64,000 nt of DNA from Sipunculus nudus (taxonomy: Eukaryota > Annelida > Sipuncula > Golfingiida > Sipunculidae). The stretch is from contig CM049306.1 in NCBI GenBank assembly GCA_026874595.1, positions 50,914,019 through 50,978,018 on the forward strand. Direction: 5' to 3'. The translations under genes and the position numbers were made by a program. How positions within the stretch are numbered: the stretch's first letter is position 1; every line of letters starts with the position of its first letter. The notes below the pieces were generated by a model. The model worked only from the letters and a program-made list of their open reading frames with translations. It was not told where the DNA came from and did not search any database. Positions 1 to 12,600 of this stretch are shown here, in pieces.

Positions 1-155
1 TTTGGTTTATACAAAAGTTTCCTAGCAAAACCATCCCTGCACACAGTCACAGTACCTGGCACATGGCTGTTTAACACCTTGTTTTGGCTCTGTGTTTTGG
101 GAAACACAATCCAAGTGTGTCTGTTTACCATAACAAGGCCATGCCTGGAAGTCCA
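1..155. repeat. Dispersed repeat, inverted partner of 30893-31047
   Basis: The first ~155 bases match the reverse complement of 30893-31047. Shared blocks include the run around GTTTAACACCTTGTTTTGGC here versus its diverged complement there, then TCTGTTTACC and AACAAGGCC. It is an old interspersed element of unknown class, cut by the window edge. No coding potential is visible. Confidence 0.55.
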
Positions 156-392
156 GCCGTGTCACAACATGCTTTGTTTCAGCTAGCAGGAACATTTATT
201 ACATTTTTGGGCCAGGTCAGTCATGGCATATCTTGATTGACATGTATTCTGGCTCCGCGATGTACACTGCCCAACACACTGTGTTCATGTTGACACCTGT
301 GATCACGCCCACTCCACTGTTTTTAACACTCGCTTAAAGAAGTAAGCTAACAGTTTCAAGGCAATATTTTGGCAGGTACAGATTTACTTTAA

Positions 393-1250
393 AGGGAAAA
401 AGCTATTTTTCATGTTAATTCAACATGCTTTATATGTGATTGGGCCCCTTTAAAATATTTTTGACAGAAATATTTGACCTTTACTTTTGAAAGGACTGCA
501 TCTTTATTATTCTAAACATTATGGTAAAAAAAATCTCATGAATATGTCAGCTTGAGAAAAGGCATTATAGCCTTTCAGTATGTGTAAACAGATTTACCAA
601 CAGGCCAAGATTGTGTCTATACATATAAAAAGCTTGGCAAACTTCCAACTATTTCAGATTTGGCAACAAGCCAAAGGTCAGTCTAGATCTATTTACAGCT
701 TTGGCAGACTGCCAACTGTATCAGATTAGGCAACAGGTCAAGATTTCATTCAGTGCAGCCAGGTGCGGGACAAGAGTTCACTCAGTGCAGTAGCTGCGAC
801 TCTCCATTTGTTCTGGTTCACTTTGGGCAACTGCCTTCCTTACCTGAACTTGTGCATATTTATACATATCAGATAGCTTTGTTGTATACAAGAATGGTGG
901 CACCACTTATAATAATTTTTGTACAGTGTATGTCCTTGCTTATTTCACAGGAGAGGTTTGATATATCAGCCTGAAATTATACATGTCGATACATCTCAGA
1001 TCGTTTTGTTGTATGCAAGACTTATGGCACCACCTACAAATGTTTCATGCATCTGTGCACTTAGCCAAAGGGTGGTTTGAAGTATCTGCCTGAAATTTTG
1101 CATGTCTATATATCTTTGATGGCTTTCTGGTACACAATACTGGTGGTGCCACCTACAACCATTTTTGTTATGTGTATACCCCTGCCACTATTTCAGCAGT
1201 GACATTTGTGTAATTGGTGCTTATACTCGGGTTCAAAATGTTTAGTACTT
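393..1250. repeat. Dispersed repeat (copy 1; second copy near 16.4-17.6 kb)
   Basis: This stretch shares many diverged blocks with 16380-16725 and 17530-17640, such as AATATGTCAGCTTGA, the 'CAGATTT..C...AGGCCAA.ATTGTGTC' region, and repeated lines ending in 'CT(G)GTGG(C/T)(G/A)CCACCT'. The 'tatatatc...tggtggcaccacc' phrase occurs about three times within copy 1 at ~100-bp spacing. It looks like intronic interspersed repeat DNA with no convincing ORF; short ORFs here lack splice or homology support. Confidence 0.5.
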
Positions 1251-1564
1251 GCATTGTACATATAGATGGCACACATGTATCTCAAAAGTAAAGGTCAAGC
1301 ATGGAAGCATTATACCTGGTGCATATCCATTTGAACAGATTCGCATTAGGCCTGTAGGCCTTGTATTCAGTTTGAACCATGTAAAGCTTTTGTCATATCC
1401 CAAACCAGCCAAAAGTTATATGTGTCAACAAAAAAAAGACATGACAATACTTTCCAAATCTTAAATGAGTGACATTTCCTTTAAAAGACATGAAAGATAC
1501 TTAGAATGTAAATTCATGGGCACAAACAACATGTGAATCAAATGGTGAAATCATATCTTTACAG

Positions 1565-1730
1565 ATTTACAATGGATCCAGTAATGCTGCTACTCTTCTG
1601 GACACATTATGTGGAGCCACACTGCCCAATCCTATTTTCGCCACAGGGAGTAGTGTGTACATGGAATTCCGCACAGACAACTCTGTGCAGCACCCCGGTT
1701 ATGACATAACTTATCTTGCTTCAAATGAAA
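1565..1730 (+). CDS. CUB gene exon A (C-terminal half of first visible CUB domain)
   Basis: The acceptor TTTACAG and the donor GAAA|GTAAGT bound 166 bases (55 codons plus 1). The translation begins IYNGSSNAATLLDTLCGA and ends HPGYDITYLASNE. This matches the CUB pattern 'Y.G......L...CG...P....s....m.F.tD.s....Gf...Y'. The single left-over base joins CA of the next exon to give Thr. Confidence 0.88.
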
Positions 1731-4700
1731 GTAAGTTTAACAACCACAGCAGTCAATGAAGCAAATTAAACAAGAATCAAAGCAGCATGTTATGTATGGT
1801 TGAAAAAATTTAGAAAGATTTATTTTAAGTACATTAAAGTGCCAAATTCACTGTATTCAAGTATAAGCTGTAAGGCACTGTCCACATGTGAGAAACATTA
1901 GGATAATAAAAAAAATGGAGAATCAGATAATACAATATAAAAGATAAATTATTTATGTTTTTTTCTATCTTTTAGTCTGTTTATATTTACTTCTCTGGTA
2001 TCATGGTGTTTTATTTTGTGTTTGACTTTCTGTTGACCAGCAGGGCAAATTGAAGTACAGTTGCACTTTTCAGTTGCAGACATGGGTTTTACCTGTAACA
2101 GAGACAGACACTGGGTACAGAGGATACTTAAGTCTTTAAGTCATGGGGCAGTTAATTGAAGTGTCAGTTATTAAAAGGTGGCCATAATAGAGAGGTGTCT
2201 GCAAGTCGAGGTTTCTCTGTATACCCCTAGTTTAGTTTCCAGGTAGTTAATTTGGAATATATTACAGCCATATTTGTAAGCCATAAGGATTTTTAATTCC
2301 TGTTTCATCAAACATTAATTTCAGGTTCAAATGCTACAGCTACATTTAGTCCCTCCAGTGTGGCATAAAGGCTTTGTTGACTATAAAGGCTATGAAAAGG
2401 TTTCAGATTAGGGATAAAATTGCAATTTGATTGGCCTTAAAAGGAATGTGGTCAGTTTGTATAATGTGATGTTTTGTCTCCTGTACAAAAAATATATCTT
2501 TTGCATGACTGGCTATATGGAGGCTGTTTAGTGTGCAACTCCCACTAAATGTTGAAATGATTATCAAAAATTATTTAAATCTTAAGGAAACAAAGTTTTA
2601 GCCTAAGAAGTGGCTCAGAAACCCTGACTGAAAAGGTCATATGCTGAAAGCACTGGGGTTGAGGAGATGAAATTTATAAAATTATTAATTCAGCTGAGCA
2701 TCCTTTCCCCTGGACCACTTTTTCCTTAACATATTAAGGTCTCAAAACAGTAGCAGGAATATGCATAAAGAATGTTTTATTTTCTCCCTATAATTACTCA
2801 ACTTGTTTCTCTGGGACCACTTGACATGTACATATTCTGAAAGCCAGAAATGTTCCCCACAAGTTAGTATATAATAATTTAGGGATTTCCCAAAACTGTT
2901 GTTTTTTTTAAGATTTAAAAAAATATTGATTTTATATATTTTAAATGAAATATAGATATACTTACAATATATAAATATTATACATAATATAAAGCATTTT
3001 CTTAGTTTTTGCTTACATTTTATGAAAAGCATTTTATTTATTACAATTTAAAATAACTTTATACTTCCCATCATATGTCTCATGATGTTTATGTCGTATG
3101 TTTCCTACAGCATGTGGTGGAAACATGTATGATACCAGTGGCAGCTTCACTAGTCCCAATTACCCTGGGTCTAACCCGTCTACCACAGAGTGCAACTGGT
3201 TGATAACAGTTCCAGCTCATAGACAGGTTCAAGTACAATTCACAGCGTTTGACATAGGACCCACCGGTGCTGCCGACGCCTGTACTAACAACTACGTCAA
3301 GTTGTATAACGGGGGCAATGAGCAGGCATCTGTTGTCGGTACCTACTGTGGTACAGTAAGTATGTTTATTCAATGCACCACTATAAAAAATTATAAGCCT
3401 ATTACAAAGTGTATGGTTTACTGTACTGGATTGTATTTAAATTAATTATGATTCTTTTATTTTTTTTTTTTTTTTTTTTTTTTTTGGTGGAGGTAACCGA
3501 CTCAATTTTTTAATGCCTATTTAACTAATTCTTAACTAAGTATGTACATCTGCAGTGTTTCCATTTCGGTTTTGGGACTACTTGACAGGGCGGTAGCACT
3601 CGCTTCCTATCATTTTTAGCTCAGCTGACTTTCAGTCATGCTGGGCTATAGCGATGGGTCTTTGTCCGGCGTCCTTCCGTCCGTCCGGCCGGCCGGCCGG
3701 CCGGCCGGCCGTCCGTTAGCAGGGCACAAATCGTAACCGTAGGGGCTAGGGCCATGAACCCTATGCAGTCTTAGAGGTTATAAAAAGATCTCCTTGCAAA
3801 CCTGAAATTAGGTCACTGCGACCTATATTCTCGAAGTTATTGGGTGTGTTTGCACCCCCCAGAAATAACTCTTTGAGACAAAATTTTCATCCCAAACCTT
3901 CCATCTTTCACATACAGCTCACCTACCAACAGGGGAAGTACCATAATTTTTTTTAGGTCAAGAGGTCAAAGGTCAAGGTCACAGGAGCCTCTTCTTTGAA
4001 AAGCCTGTGGATGCATTTTAAGCCAACCCTTTCATCCCAATTCTTTGATCTTTCACATAAAGCTCACCTACTAAGTTGGAGAAGAATCCTATAGATTTTG
4101 AGGTCACAAGGTCAAAGGTCAGGGTCACAGGATCCACTTCTTTGAAAAGGTAGTGGACACATTTCAAGCTAGACTTTTCATTCCAAACCTTCCAGCACTG
4201 ATATCACTTCTCTGCCAACAGGGGAAAAGACCTGTTGATTTTGAGGTCAAAGGTCAAGTTCACAGCACCCACTTCTTGCGTGGAGTCATTTTCAGGCAAA
4301 CTTTTCAATCTGTACCTTCCATCTGTCATATATGACTTACCTACCAATAAGGGAAGAAGCCTATTGATGTTGAGGTCAAAAAGTCAAAGGTCAAGGTCAC
4401 AATATTTAATTGTTCTATAAATGCTTGTGAGCATATTTCAAGTGTAACTGTTCAACCCAAACCTTCAGTCTTTTACATATGCCACATCTATGCATCACTC
4501 AGTTTGACTCAAACTTCATATTTATGGGTCTTTTTGCTTGAATAAATAACTTATTGAATTTGGGGTCAGCTGGTCAGCAGGTTGAAGGTTGTAGGTCAAA
4601 GTTATTCACCTATTGGTTGCCAAGTAATTACACCAGATTTAAGTGGTCAGTAGTTACCCATCATTTAGAAAGAATCCAGTTGATATATGGGCAAAAGGCC

Positions 4701-7411
4701 AAGGTCATAGGTCAGGGATGTTCACAATTACTTATTTTATAGACCATCTCTATTTTTCTTGTATATATAACCATCCCACTCCAGCTGGTACATCTCCCTG
4801 TGTGGCTGTAATTGTGAGTGACACTGGTGACATATGACTCCCTTTTGTATCAGCCTATTAAGTGATAAGGCTCAGTGATAAGTACCTCGTTACCTCATAA
4901 CAAAAACACTGTTGTCAGAATGCTTCAGCCAGGCATTAAGACTATGAGAGTATAGTATTAAGGTTTAGCTACTGATTTATAAGATGATGGGAACATTTTG
5001 CAGTTTATTTTATGGAATCCTAGCAATAAACTTAGTTTCCTAGTAATCTGAATATTTTAATAAATATCACCACATATAAAAGCAAGTGTTTGTTCTCACA
5101 ATATGTGGATGTGTACCTTGATTTAGGATGGCTTTTTGTTTTATTTCAAGACTCTTAGTCATGCTTTCTGCATTTCTTTTCTTTCAGGTTTGGCAGTTTA
5201 CCTACCCTGCTGACCCCATTGAAAAGCAGAGTGATAATAAAAATATTGGACTTACACTTTTTACAATTGCATATCTATAAATCTTATATGAGGGCCTGGA
5301 CATGCCTTTTGAATTATTTTGGGCATTTATTACTGGATAATTTGCCCCAAGGTTGGTCTCTTATTGGAGAATGTGGGATATCAAATGTCATACTTGTCAG
5401 AAATCCATTATGTCTGCCAGTTAGCCACCTTAGAAATTCTTTCTTCAGGGCAGTTTCAGTAATTTTTCTTTAATGTTTGGTCCGATTTAGAGAATGTTTG
5501 TTGTCTGATTTCAGACTTGTCAGAAGTCCAATATGGCCACCAGGCAACCATCTTTTAATTCCTTTTGATCATATTATCTCAAGAACAGTTAAAGTGAATG
5601 CAGTTGGATGTATATTTATGTAATCTTGTAAAGGATTGGGTCAAATATTTCTGAATAAATATTTCCATCATTTATAAAAGTGCAGTACAGTTGGCTTGTA
5701 TTGAATAAAAATTCATACAGAAGCACCTGTTTCTCAATAATTCTTGCATGTATTTCCTTGATTTTTGCTATATATTTTGATCTTATATTTGCCCTTTGTG
5801 GTGTTCCTTTTGAGACTGACAGGTAGGTTTCAAGCAAGCTGTTGGAATAGTTCCTGATAGCTTAACAATCATGCATTTTCCTCAGACCATCAATTCACTG
5901 TGTTTTAACCAGACATAGGTGATATATATTTCTGTTGTCATAGAAAATTTTCAACAAATTGGCAAATTGGTTCTTCAAAATTTGACTGGAAGTTGTGAAT
6001 CTCAGCCCATGATGTCGCAGGTCATGCTTGGCAGCTGAGTGTCATGACCCATGGGTCACTTGTTATATCCTGGTGTCACCCAGGCCCGGTGTCTACCATA
6101 CCTGCGGGTCCATTTATTTATGATTCTTGTCAGAGCCATCAATGATCATGTCAAATACAGTCATTGATAATTAGTTGTAGTAATAGGTTGTAAAATCATG
6201 TTTGTTTATTGAATGAAATAAAATGACTAATTATCCATTTTAACTTGAATCAGTTTGTTTATGTACCTGATATATTACCATTAAATATACTGTATAGAAT
6301 CATTCCTAAAATATTAGCCGAGTGAATTAAGTCTGACTTTAGAAAAAACATGCTCAAAGGTCAAGGTAACCGTAGGTTGTTGACTTTTGTTCACCACACA
6401 AGATTTAAGGGGCCAAATCACCTACCTGACCTGTATAAACTAAAGGTTGTCTATATCATTGTGTTTATAATATGTGGGGCCCCGCCAAAATAATCAAAAC
6501 AAATTCAACAAGGACATCTGGCAGCATGTCAGATGAGCCTAGACCTTTGCAAATGTCATTTTGCAACAAGTGACCTTTTTACCTTCGCATATATGTGAAC
6601 CACCACCTTAGGTTATATGTTTTTCATGTTTGTCAACATTGCTGTGTTTACAAACATGTTGTTGATAAACAGATTCATACACCCTTTACAAATGCATTTT
6701 ATAAGAACTTTTCACAATCAAAATTATCCTTATATCATAAATATATACACAAAGGAAGCCAGAAATCACAAAAATTGTTTGTCAAAAGGTATGTGAATTG
6801 GCACTTTCAGTTTTCACTACTCTGTATACCATTTATCTTATGTCTCACTAGGTTAGGTTTTTTCAGGTTCATGTGTAAGGGTTTGTGATGGATTATGCAA
6901 AGATGTAACCAATTTAATTGATTATGAAGAAGACAATCAATCATTGATATAATTGATTAATTTGCACTCTACTATTGTAATCTGCATGACTTCTTGTATT
7001 AGCAATCAGTAATTGTTTTGGTCAACTGATATCATTTAACTGATCAATATGTTCCACCAGCCCTATTGTCTGACATTTACAATTCCCTTTCTCTCTTTGA
7101 AAATTTATGAAAATTCCAAAACAGAATAAATTTACTCAGTAGCACAATAAATCCTGATATTAAAATTAGTTTATTTGTTTATGGTTGGTATAATTTTTGC
7201 CCTAATAACAGAAGTACTTAAAGAAATATTTTATTACATTTTAAATGATTCCATTCATCATTATGTACTCACTACTATATGATTACTTATGTAATGATCT
7301 CTCTTCCAGAGTATCCCTGACAGCTACACTGGTGGTCGTAAGCTCTTCGTCAAGTACAAGTCTGATGCATCTAATACTGGGACAGGTTTCCGAATTAAAT
7401 TCACCAGCTAA
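1565..7411 (+). CDS. CUB-domain protein, 3' part of gene (three terminal exons, 5' end outside window)
   Basis: Three exons join in frame: 1565-1730, 3111-3355 and 7310-7411. Together they encode the second half of one CUB domain, a short linker (YLASNE plus a split Thr), and one complete C-terminal CUB domain ending FRIKFTS-stop. The complete domain has the family hallmarks: a CGG start, GxFxSPNYP, four cysteines (CGG; EC-NW; DAC; YCGT), an FxxFDI-like core (FTAFDIGP), a DxCxxNYVKLYNG segment and a hydrophobic GFRIKF end. CUB domains are extracellular beta-sandwiches that bind ligands, often with calcium. The protein stops directly after the domain, with no transmembrane segment, so it is probably secreted, or it is the tail of a multi-CUB protein such as a cubilin-like receptor. 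The introns (1380 and 3954 bp) are filled with repeats. Product identity beyond 'CUB protein' cannot be fixed without the 5' exons. Confidence 0.88.
3111..3355 (+). CDS. CUB gene exon B (most of the last CUB domain)
   Basis: The acceptor TTTCCTACAG and the donor GGTACA|GTAAGT bound 245 bases (2 plus 81 codons). It encodes TCGGNMYDTSGSFTSPNYPG at the start and VVGTYCGT at the end, with all four conserved CUB cysteines. An open reading frame runs on past the donor, but that extension is low-complexity and the donor is strong, so the exon ends here. Confidence 0.92.
3618..4740. repeat. CCGTCC-type dispersed repeat with AGGTCA clusters, in CUB intron
   Basis: It begins AGCTCAGCTGA, the same start as elements at 34010 and 34914. 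A (CCGG)n/(CCGT)n tract follows at ~3677-3716, then the phrase GGGCACAAATCGTAAC, also found at ~34426 and (diverged) 50191. From ~3880 there are 3-4 imperfect ~145-bp units, each carrying AGGTCAAAGGTCA. A motif seen at the ends of related copies (CTGAGYGTCATGACCCATGG) occurs at 6035-6064, so the full element may extend that far. It is preceded by a poly-T run at ~3460-3485. No ORF of note. Confidence 0.6.
4741..6404. other. CUB-gene intron, no gene seen
   Basis: This is AT-rich intronic sequence with no exon-like ORF flanked by splice sites. The only recognisable piece is the repeat-terminal motif CTGAGTGTCATGACCCATGG at ~6035. Confidence 0.6.
6405..6806. mobile_element. TTAA-flanked MITE, family A copy 1
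   Basis: It starts at TTAA then GGGGCCAAATCACCTACC and ends in a diverged inverted copy (GGTATGTGAATTGGCAC). The internal sequence matches copies at 15804-16338, 33103-33557 and 53268-53680, for example GCTGTGTTTACAAACAT and GGAAGCCAGAAATCAC. It is non-coding, about 400 bp, and inserted in the last CUB intron. Confidence 0.8.
7310..7411 (+). CDS. CUB gene terminal exon (end of CUB domain and stop)
   Basis: The acceptor CTCTTCCAG is followed by 34 codons in phase 0: SIPDSYTGGRKLFVKYKSDA, then SNTGTGFRIKFTS and TAA. This supplies the last strands of the CUB fold (K-L-F-V-K-Y-K-S-D.....G-F-R-I-K-F). The phase matches exon B exactly. Confidence 0.88.
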   Translation, partial: SIPDSYTGGRKLFVKYKSDASNTGTGFRIKFTS

Positions 7412-9170
7412 TCAGTGTGTTATTTTCTGTGAATATAAACATTTATATAGAAAATCAGATTTATAATATCTATGTGCACATCTTTTTATATAAGCATTAT
7501 TCTTTACAAAATATTATCACAATGCATGCATCATTTGTGCTTTTTTGTCATCTTCTGAGGTTGTTTTTGTTCTTTTTTTTTTAGATGCACATACAGAATA
7601 ATAGTATTTCCAAATCTGTATTTAGAATATTGTTGTGTGGAATATTACTTACACTTATTGTACAGACCAAGGTTACTGCATTTGAATTAGAATAATTGTT
7701 ATCCTGTGTGCAACATATTAAGTGTGTTCTTATAAATGCCCTGTGTTTAAATCCTGCATTCTGATCAGGTGACTTTGATTTAATTTGAATCAACTGTTAT
7801 CATGAAAATTGAGTCAGTGAAAGTCACATTCAGAATGAGTCCTGACATCCCATGTTCTGTGAGATTTTAGCTTTCATGAAAATCTATCATTAGCTTTCTT
7901 ACTGCTTGAAAAGGACAGTAAAAAAATTTATTAAGTTTGAGAACATTAAAGTGTTCAGACGGATTGACATAATAAACGGACAATCAGATGTTCATAAAAT
8001 CCATCTTGAGAACAGATGTCTTCTTTTTTTAAATGTATGAATTTTTAAACAGTTTAAAAGTTCTGCTAATATTTATCCCTTTCTTGTAGAAAATATGAAA
8101 ATATTGAAATCTTGATGTTACCTAAAGGAGTAAACAGGTTATTTTACTAAAATTGAAGACTTAAAAGTATTACACATATACATGTGTATACTAATTTTTA
8201 TTCTTTATTTTATATATTTAAAATATATATGGAAAAGCGTAATTGACAAGCTGTCACTTCCAAAATATATGAGAAGGAAGGAAAGGTATAAAATGGTTAT
8301 GTAATATAGATGCGTCTTGTCTCACAGCATTTTCTGTCAGCCTTGTGCACAAGAAATATTTTTTTCAAAACTTCTTTTTTTAAATATCTTGAAGTTTTGG
8401 TATATTTAGCATTGGATTCTTCTAGGAGCATAGTAGGAAATCATGTAAATCACTTGGCATTTATTGTGCAGCTTAAGTAGGTAAGTCATAACTGATCTCA
8501 TTATGGTCAGTATTATGATAATTCAAGGTGTCATTTACTCTGCATTTTGGTACTGTTTGTATTGGTGTCACCTGTGTGAATAATGATATGAAAAACTTAC
8601 TAAAATTTGACATTATGACGTGTCAGTAATGGAAGGAGAGCTCACTTTATTATACTCTTCACTCTTACATTAGCAATGTATACTGTGTTGATTGTATTGT
8701 TGTGTATTGTTTATCTTGATATTTTTACACATCAGTCCATTATAATAAAACTTTACTTGAGTCATTTGTAACACTTGGTTTATGATCAATTTCAGTGAAT
8801 GAAGAAGTGTATATTAAACTATAGGAAATTTTGATAGTTGTTCAGAGCTTCAAATTCTTTAACCATTATGAAATATATATTATATGAAAGTAGGAGATGA
8901 GAGATTTCATAAAATATCAATCTTAACAGCAGGAGAAATATCAAAGATGTGTATAAAACATCTTCATTACAAAAATGTAATAAAACATGTTTATGATCTG
9001 CATTTACCCACTGGTCAGTATGCGTACTTTTTTCTGTAGTTTATATGTGCCATTAGATCTATTTCACAGGAAGTGTAAAGCTGTAAATTTCATTCACCTG
9101 GACTCCAAATGTGAAAACTTGCATGATGTTCTGTACATTGTTGTAATAAAATGTAAAACTTAAGCTGCTT
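7412..9170 (+). other. Probable 3' UTR of the CUB gene
   Basis: No repeat family from elsewhere in the window is evident between the stop codon and ~9170. Three AATAAA hexamers followed by T/G-rich sequence lie at 8744, 8976 and 9145. Which one is used cannot be told from sequence. Confidence 0.5.
9145..9150 (+). promoter_or_regulatory. Candidate poly(A) signal for the CUB gene
   Basis: AATAAA lies ~1.73 kb after the stop codon and is followed by a TTACTGTTTGTTG stretch. An alternative AATAAA lies at 8744-8749. Confidence 0.4.
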
Positions 9171-9444
9171 TACTGTTTGTTGAATACGTGCACATCTCCC
9201 TGAAAAAAAATGTATTTTTGTGACTCAATCTTTGTGACTGTTCTCTCTGCTAAAGCTGTTTGTTTGTATTAGTCTTTAACTGTCTAGCACTACTTATAAG
9301 GTGTAAAATTTCAAGCTGCCACATGAGAAGTCAGGATAATGGCCTATGCTCTGGAGTTTACTTTAATATCATGATTCCCATACTACATCTATCCAGGATG
9401 GACTGATGGCAACTGGGCATTAGCATTTTGTTTTAAATGATAGT

Positions 9445-11128
9445 TACCTGCAAATATCTCACAGTCATCCAAATGTCCCGAACATTAGATACCTGCAAAC
9501 AACAATTATCCTATAGTCCAGACCACTAGAAAGCTGCAACACTTCACATCCATCCTATAGTTCAGACCACTAGATACCTGCAACACATCCATCCTATTGT
9601 CCAGACCATTAGATACCTAAACACCTTACATTTATCTTGTTGTCCAGTACATTATATACCTTTATACCATTCTATAGTCCAGACCATTAAATAACTGCAA
9701 AACCTTGCATTCATTTTATAGTCCAGACCATTAGATATCTGCAAGCATTGTAACATTCATATTATTGGCCTTACCATTATATACCTGTTAACACGTTCAC
9801 ATTCATATTATTCCCCGGACCACTGGGTATATGCAAACACCATCACATTTATATTATTGGCCTGATCATAAGATACCTGCAAAAACTACATTCATTCTAT
9901 AGTCCAGACAATTAAATACCTGCAAACGCCACATTCACCCTATAGTCCAGACCCTTAAATAGCTGTAAACACCTTACATTCATCCTATAATTCAGACCAT
10001 GAGATTCCTGCAAACACCACATTCATCCTATAGACCAGACCATTAGATTATTGCAAACGCCTTGCACTCATCCTATAGACCAGACCATTAGATAATGCAA
10101 AAAACACCTTGCATCCATCCTATAGTCAAGATCATTAGATACCTGCAAACACCTTATTTTCATCATAGAGTCCAAACCACTTGATCCCCGCAAACACCTT
10201 ACATTTATCCTATAATACAGACCACTAGATCACTGCAAACACCTTGCATTCATCCTATAGTCTAGACTATAAGATACCTGCAAACACCTTACATTCACCC
10301 TTTAGTCCATACAACTAGATACCTGTACACACCTAATATTCATCATATAGTTCAGACCACTAGATCCCTTCAAACACCTTGCATTCATCCTATCGACCAG
10401 ACCATTAGATACCTTCAAACACCTTTCATCCATCCTATAGTCTAGACCATTAGATACCTGCAAACTCCTTATATTCCTCCTATAGTCTAGACCATGAGAT
10501 ACCTGCAAACACCTTACATTCATCCTATAGTCCAGACCATTAGATACCTGCAAACACCTTGTATTCATCCTATTGTCTAGACCAGTAGATACCTGTAAAC
10601 ACCTTATATTCATCATATAGTTCAGACCACTGGATCCCTGCAAACACCTTATATTCATCCTATAGTCCAGACCACTAGATCCCTGCGAACACCTTATATT
10701 CATCCTATAGTCCTGACCAATTAGATACCTGCAAACACCATATTCATCCTATAGACCAGGCCATTAGATACCTGCAAAGACCTTACATTCATCCTAGTCA
10801 AAACCATATTAGATACCTTATAGACCATTAGATACACCTAATATTCATAATATAGTCAAGACCACAAGGTCCCTGCAAACACCTTACATTAATCCTATAG
10901 TCTAGACCATAAGATACCTGCAAACACCTTACATTCATCCTATAGTCCAGAAAACTAAATACATGTAAACACCTTATATTCATCATATTGTCCAGGCCAC
11001 TAGATCCCTGCAAACACCTTACATTCATCCTATAGTCCAGACCATTGGATACCTAGTACCTGCAAAAACCACATTCATCCTTTAGACCAGACCATTAGAT
11101 ACCTGCAAACACCAAATTCATCCTATAG
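9445..11128. repeat. 45-bp minisatellite (about 37 units)
   Basis: Tandem units of ~45 bp contain CATCCTATAGTCCAGACC and TTAGATACCTGCAAACACC. The left part (9445-9900) is diverged and the middle (10200-11030) is most regular. Because 45 is a multiple of 3, the reverse strand stays open as a shadow ORF with a 15-residue period (MNIRCLQGSSGLDYR type). I regard this as non-coding: unit indels break it, there is no start context, and there are no splice sites. It begins ~300 bp after the CUB gene poly(A) candidates. Confidence 0.9.
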
Positions 11129-11139
11129 CAGTGGCGTAC

Positions 11140-12600
11140 CTAAGGGGGGGGGCGGCATTTCGGGGAATTAGTATAATGAGTGGCATAAGGAGTTGCTCAA
11201 ACAGTACAAATTTGGCTTATTTTGTCCAATTTCAAGTCTTTCAGGAATTATAAACTGGGCAGTGGAACATACCAAATGATTAGCGAAAAATTCGCACATA
11301 AAGGGGGGGGGGGGGGATTTCGGCGAATTAGTATAATGAGTGGCAAAAGGAATTTCTCAAAAATACGAATTTGGATTTTTTGTCCGTTTTCAAGTATTTT
11401 AGAGATTATAAACTGGGCAGTGGAACCTACAAAATGAGCAGCGAACGATTTGTAAATTTTAGGGGGTGGCATTTCTGGGATTTAGTACATAATCAGTGGC
11501 ATAAGGAGTACCTCAAAAAGTACAAATTTGGCCTTTTTGTCCCATTTCAATTATTTTAGAGATTATAAACTGGGGAGTTGAACCTTCAAAATGATCAGCG
11601 AACGATTTGTACATTTGGTGTGTGTGTGGGGGGGGGGGGGGCATTTCTGCCATGGCATTTAGTATAATCAGTGGCATGAGGAGTTCCTCCAAAAGGTTCA
11701 AATTTGGCCTTTTTGTCCCATTTTAAAGTATTCCAGGTATTACAAACTGGGCAGTGGAATCTACAAAATGATCGGCGAACGATTTGTACATTTTAGGGGG
11801 CGGCATTTCTGGGATTTAGTACATAATTAGTGGCATAAGGAGTTCCTCAAAAAGTACAAATTTGGCCTTTATTGTCCGATTTCAAGTATTTTAAAGATTA
11901 TAAACTGGGCAGTGGAACCTAAAAAATGATCAGCGAACGATTTTTCCATTTGGTGTTTGTGTGAGTGGGGGGGGGGGATTGCATATCTGGGATTTAGTAT
12001 CATCAGTGGCATGAGGAGTTCCTCAAAAAGTTCAAATTTGGCCTTTTTGTCACATTTTCAAGTATTCTAGGGATTATAAACTGGGCAGTGGAATCTACAA
12101 AATAATCAGCGAACGATTTGCACATTTTGGGGGGCGGCATTTATGGGATTTAGTACATAATCAGTGGCATAAGGAGTTCCTCAAAAAGTATAAATTTGGC
12201 CTTTTTGTCCCATTTCAAGTATTTAAGAGATTATAAACTTGAGAGTTGAACCTACAAAATGATCAGCGAACGATTTGTACATTTATTGTGTGCGTGTGTG
12301 TGTGTGTGGGGGGGGGGGGCATTTCGGTGAATTAGTATAATGAGTGGCATAAGGAATTTCTAAAAAAAAATACAAATTTAGCTTTTTTGTCCCATTTCAA
12401 GTATTTTTGAAATTATAAACTGGGCAGTGGAACCTATAAAATGAGCAGCGAACGATTTGTTAGTTATAGGGGGCGGCATTTCTGGGATTTTGTACATAAT
12501 CAGTGGCATTAGGAGTTCCTCAAAAAGTACAAATTTGGCCTTTTTGTCCCATTTTCAAGAATTTCAGGATTAAAAACTGGGCTCTGGAACCAACCAAATT
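11140..12600. repeat. G-run tandem array, ~157/177-bp units alternating as a ~335-bp dimer
   Basis: About nine units contain GTGGCATAAGGAGTTCCTCA, ACAAATTTGGCCTTTTTGTC and AAACTGGGCAGTGGAACC. Each unit begins with a G run followed by GCATTT. Spacing between 'GGCATAAGG' landmarks alternates ~158, 151, 180, 160, 176, 159, 177, 162. The longer units carry an extra TGTGTGTG tract before the G run. The G runs of 5-14 bases could form G-quadruplexes. Confidence 0.85.

Noticed and set aside
10302-11028. Two long reverse-strand ORFs of 15-residue repeats
   Set aside because: They are open only because the 45-bp minisatellite unit is a multiple of three; unit indels break them and there is no start, splice or homology support.
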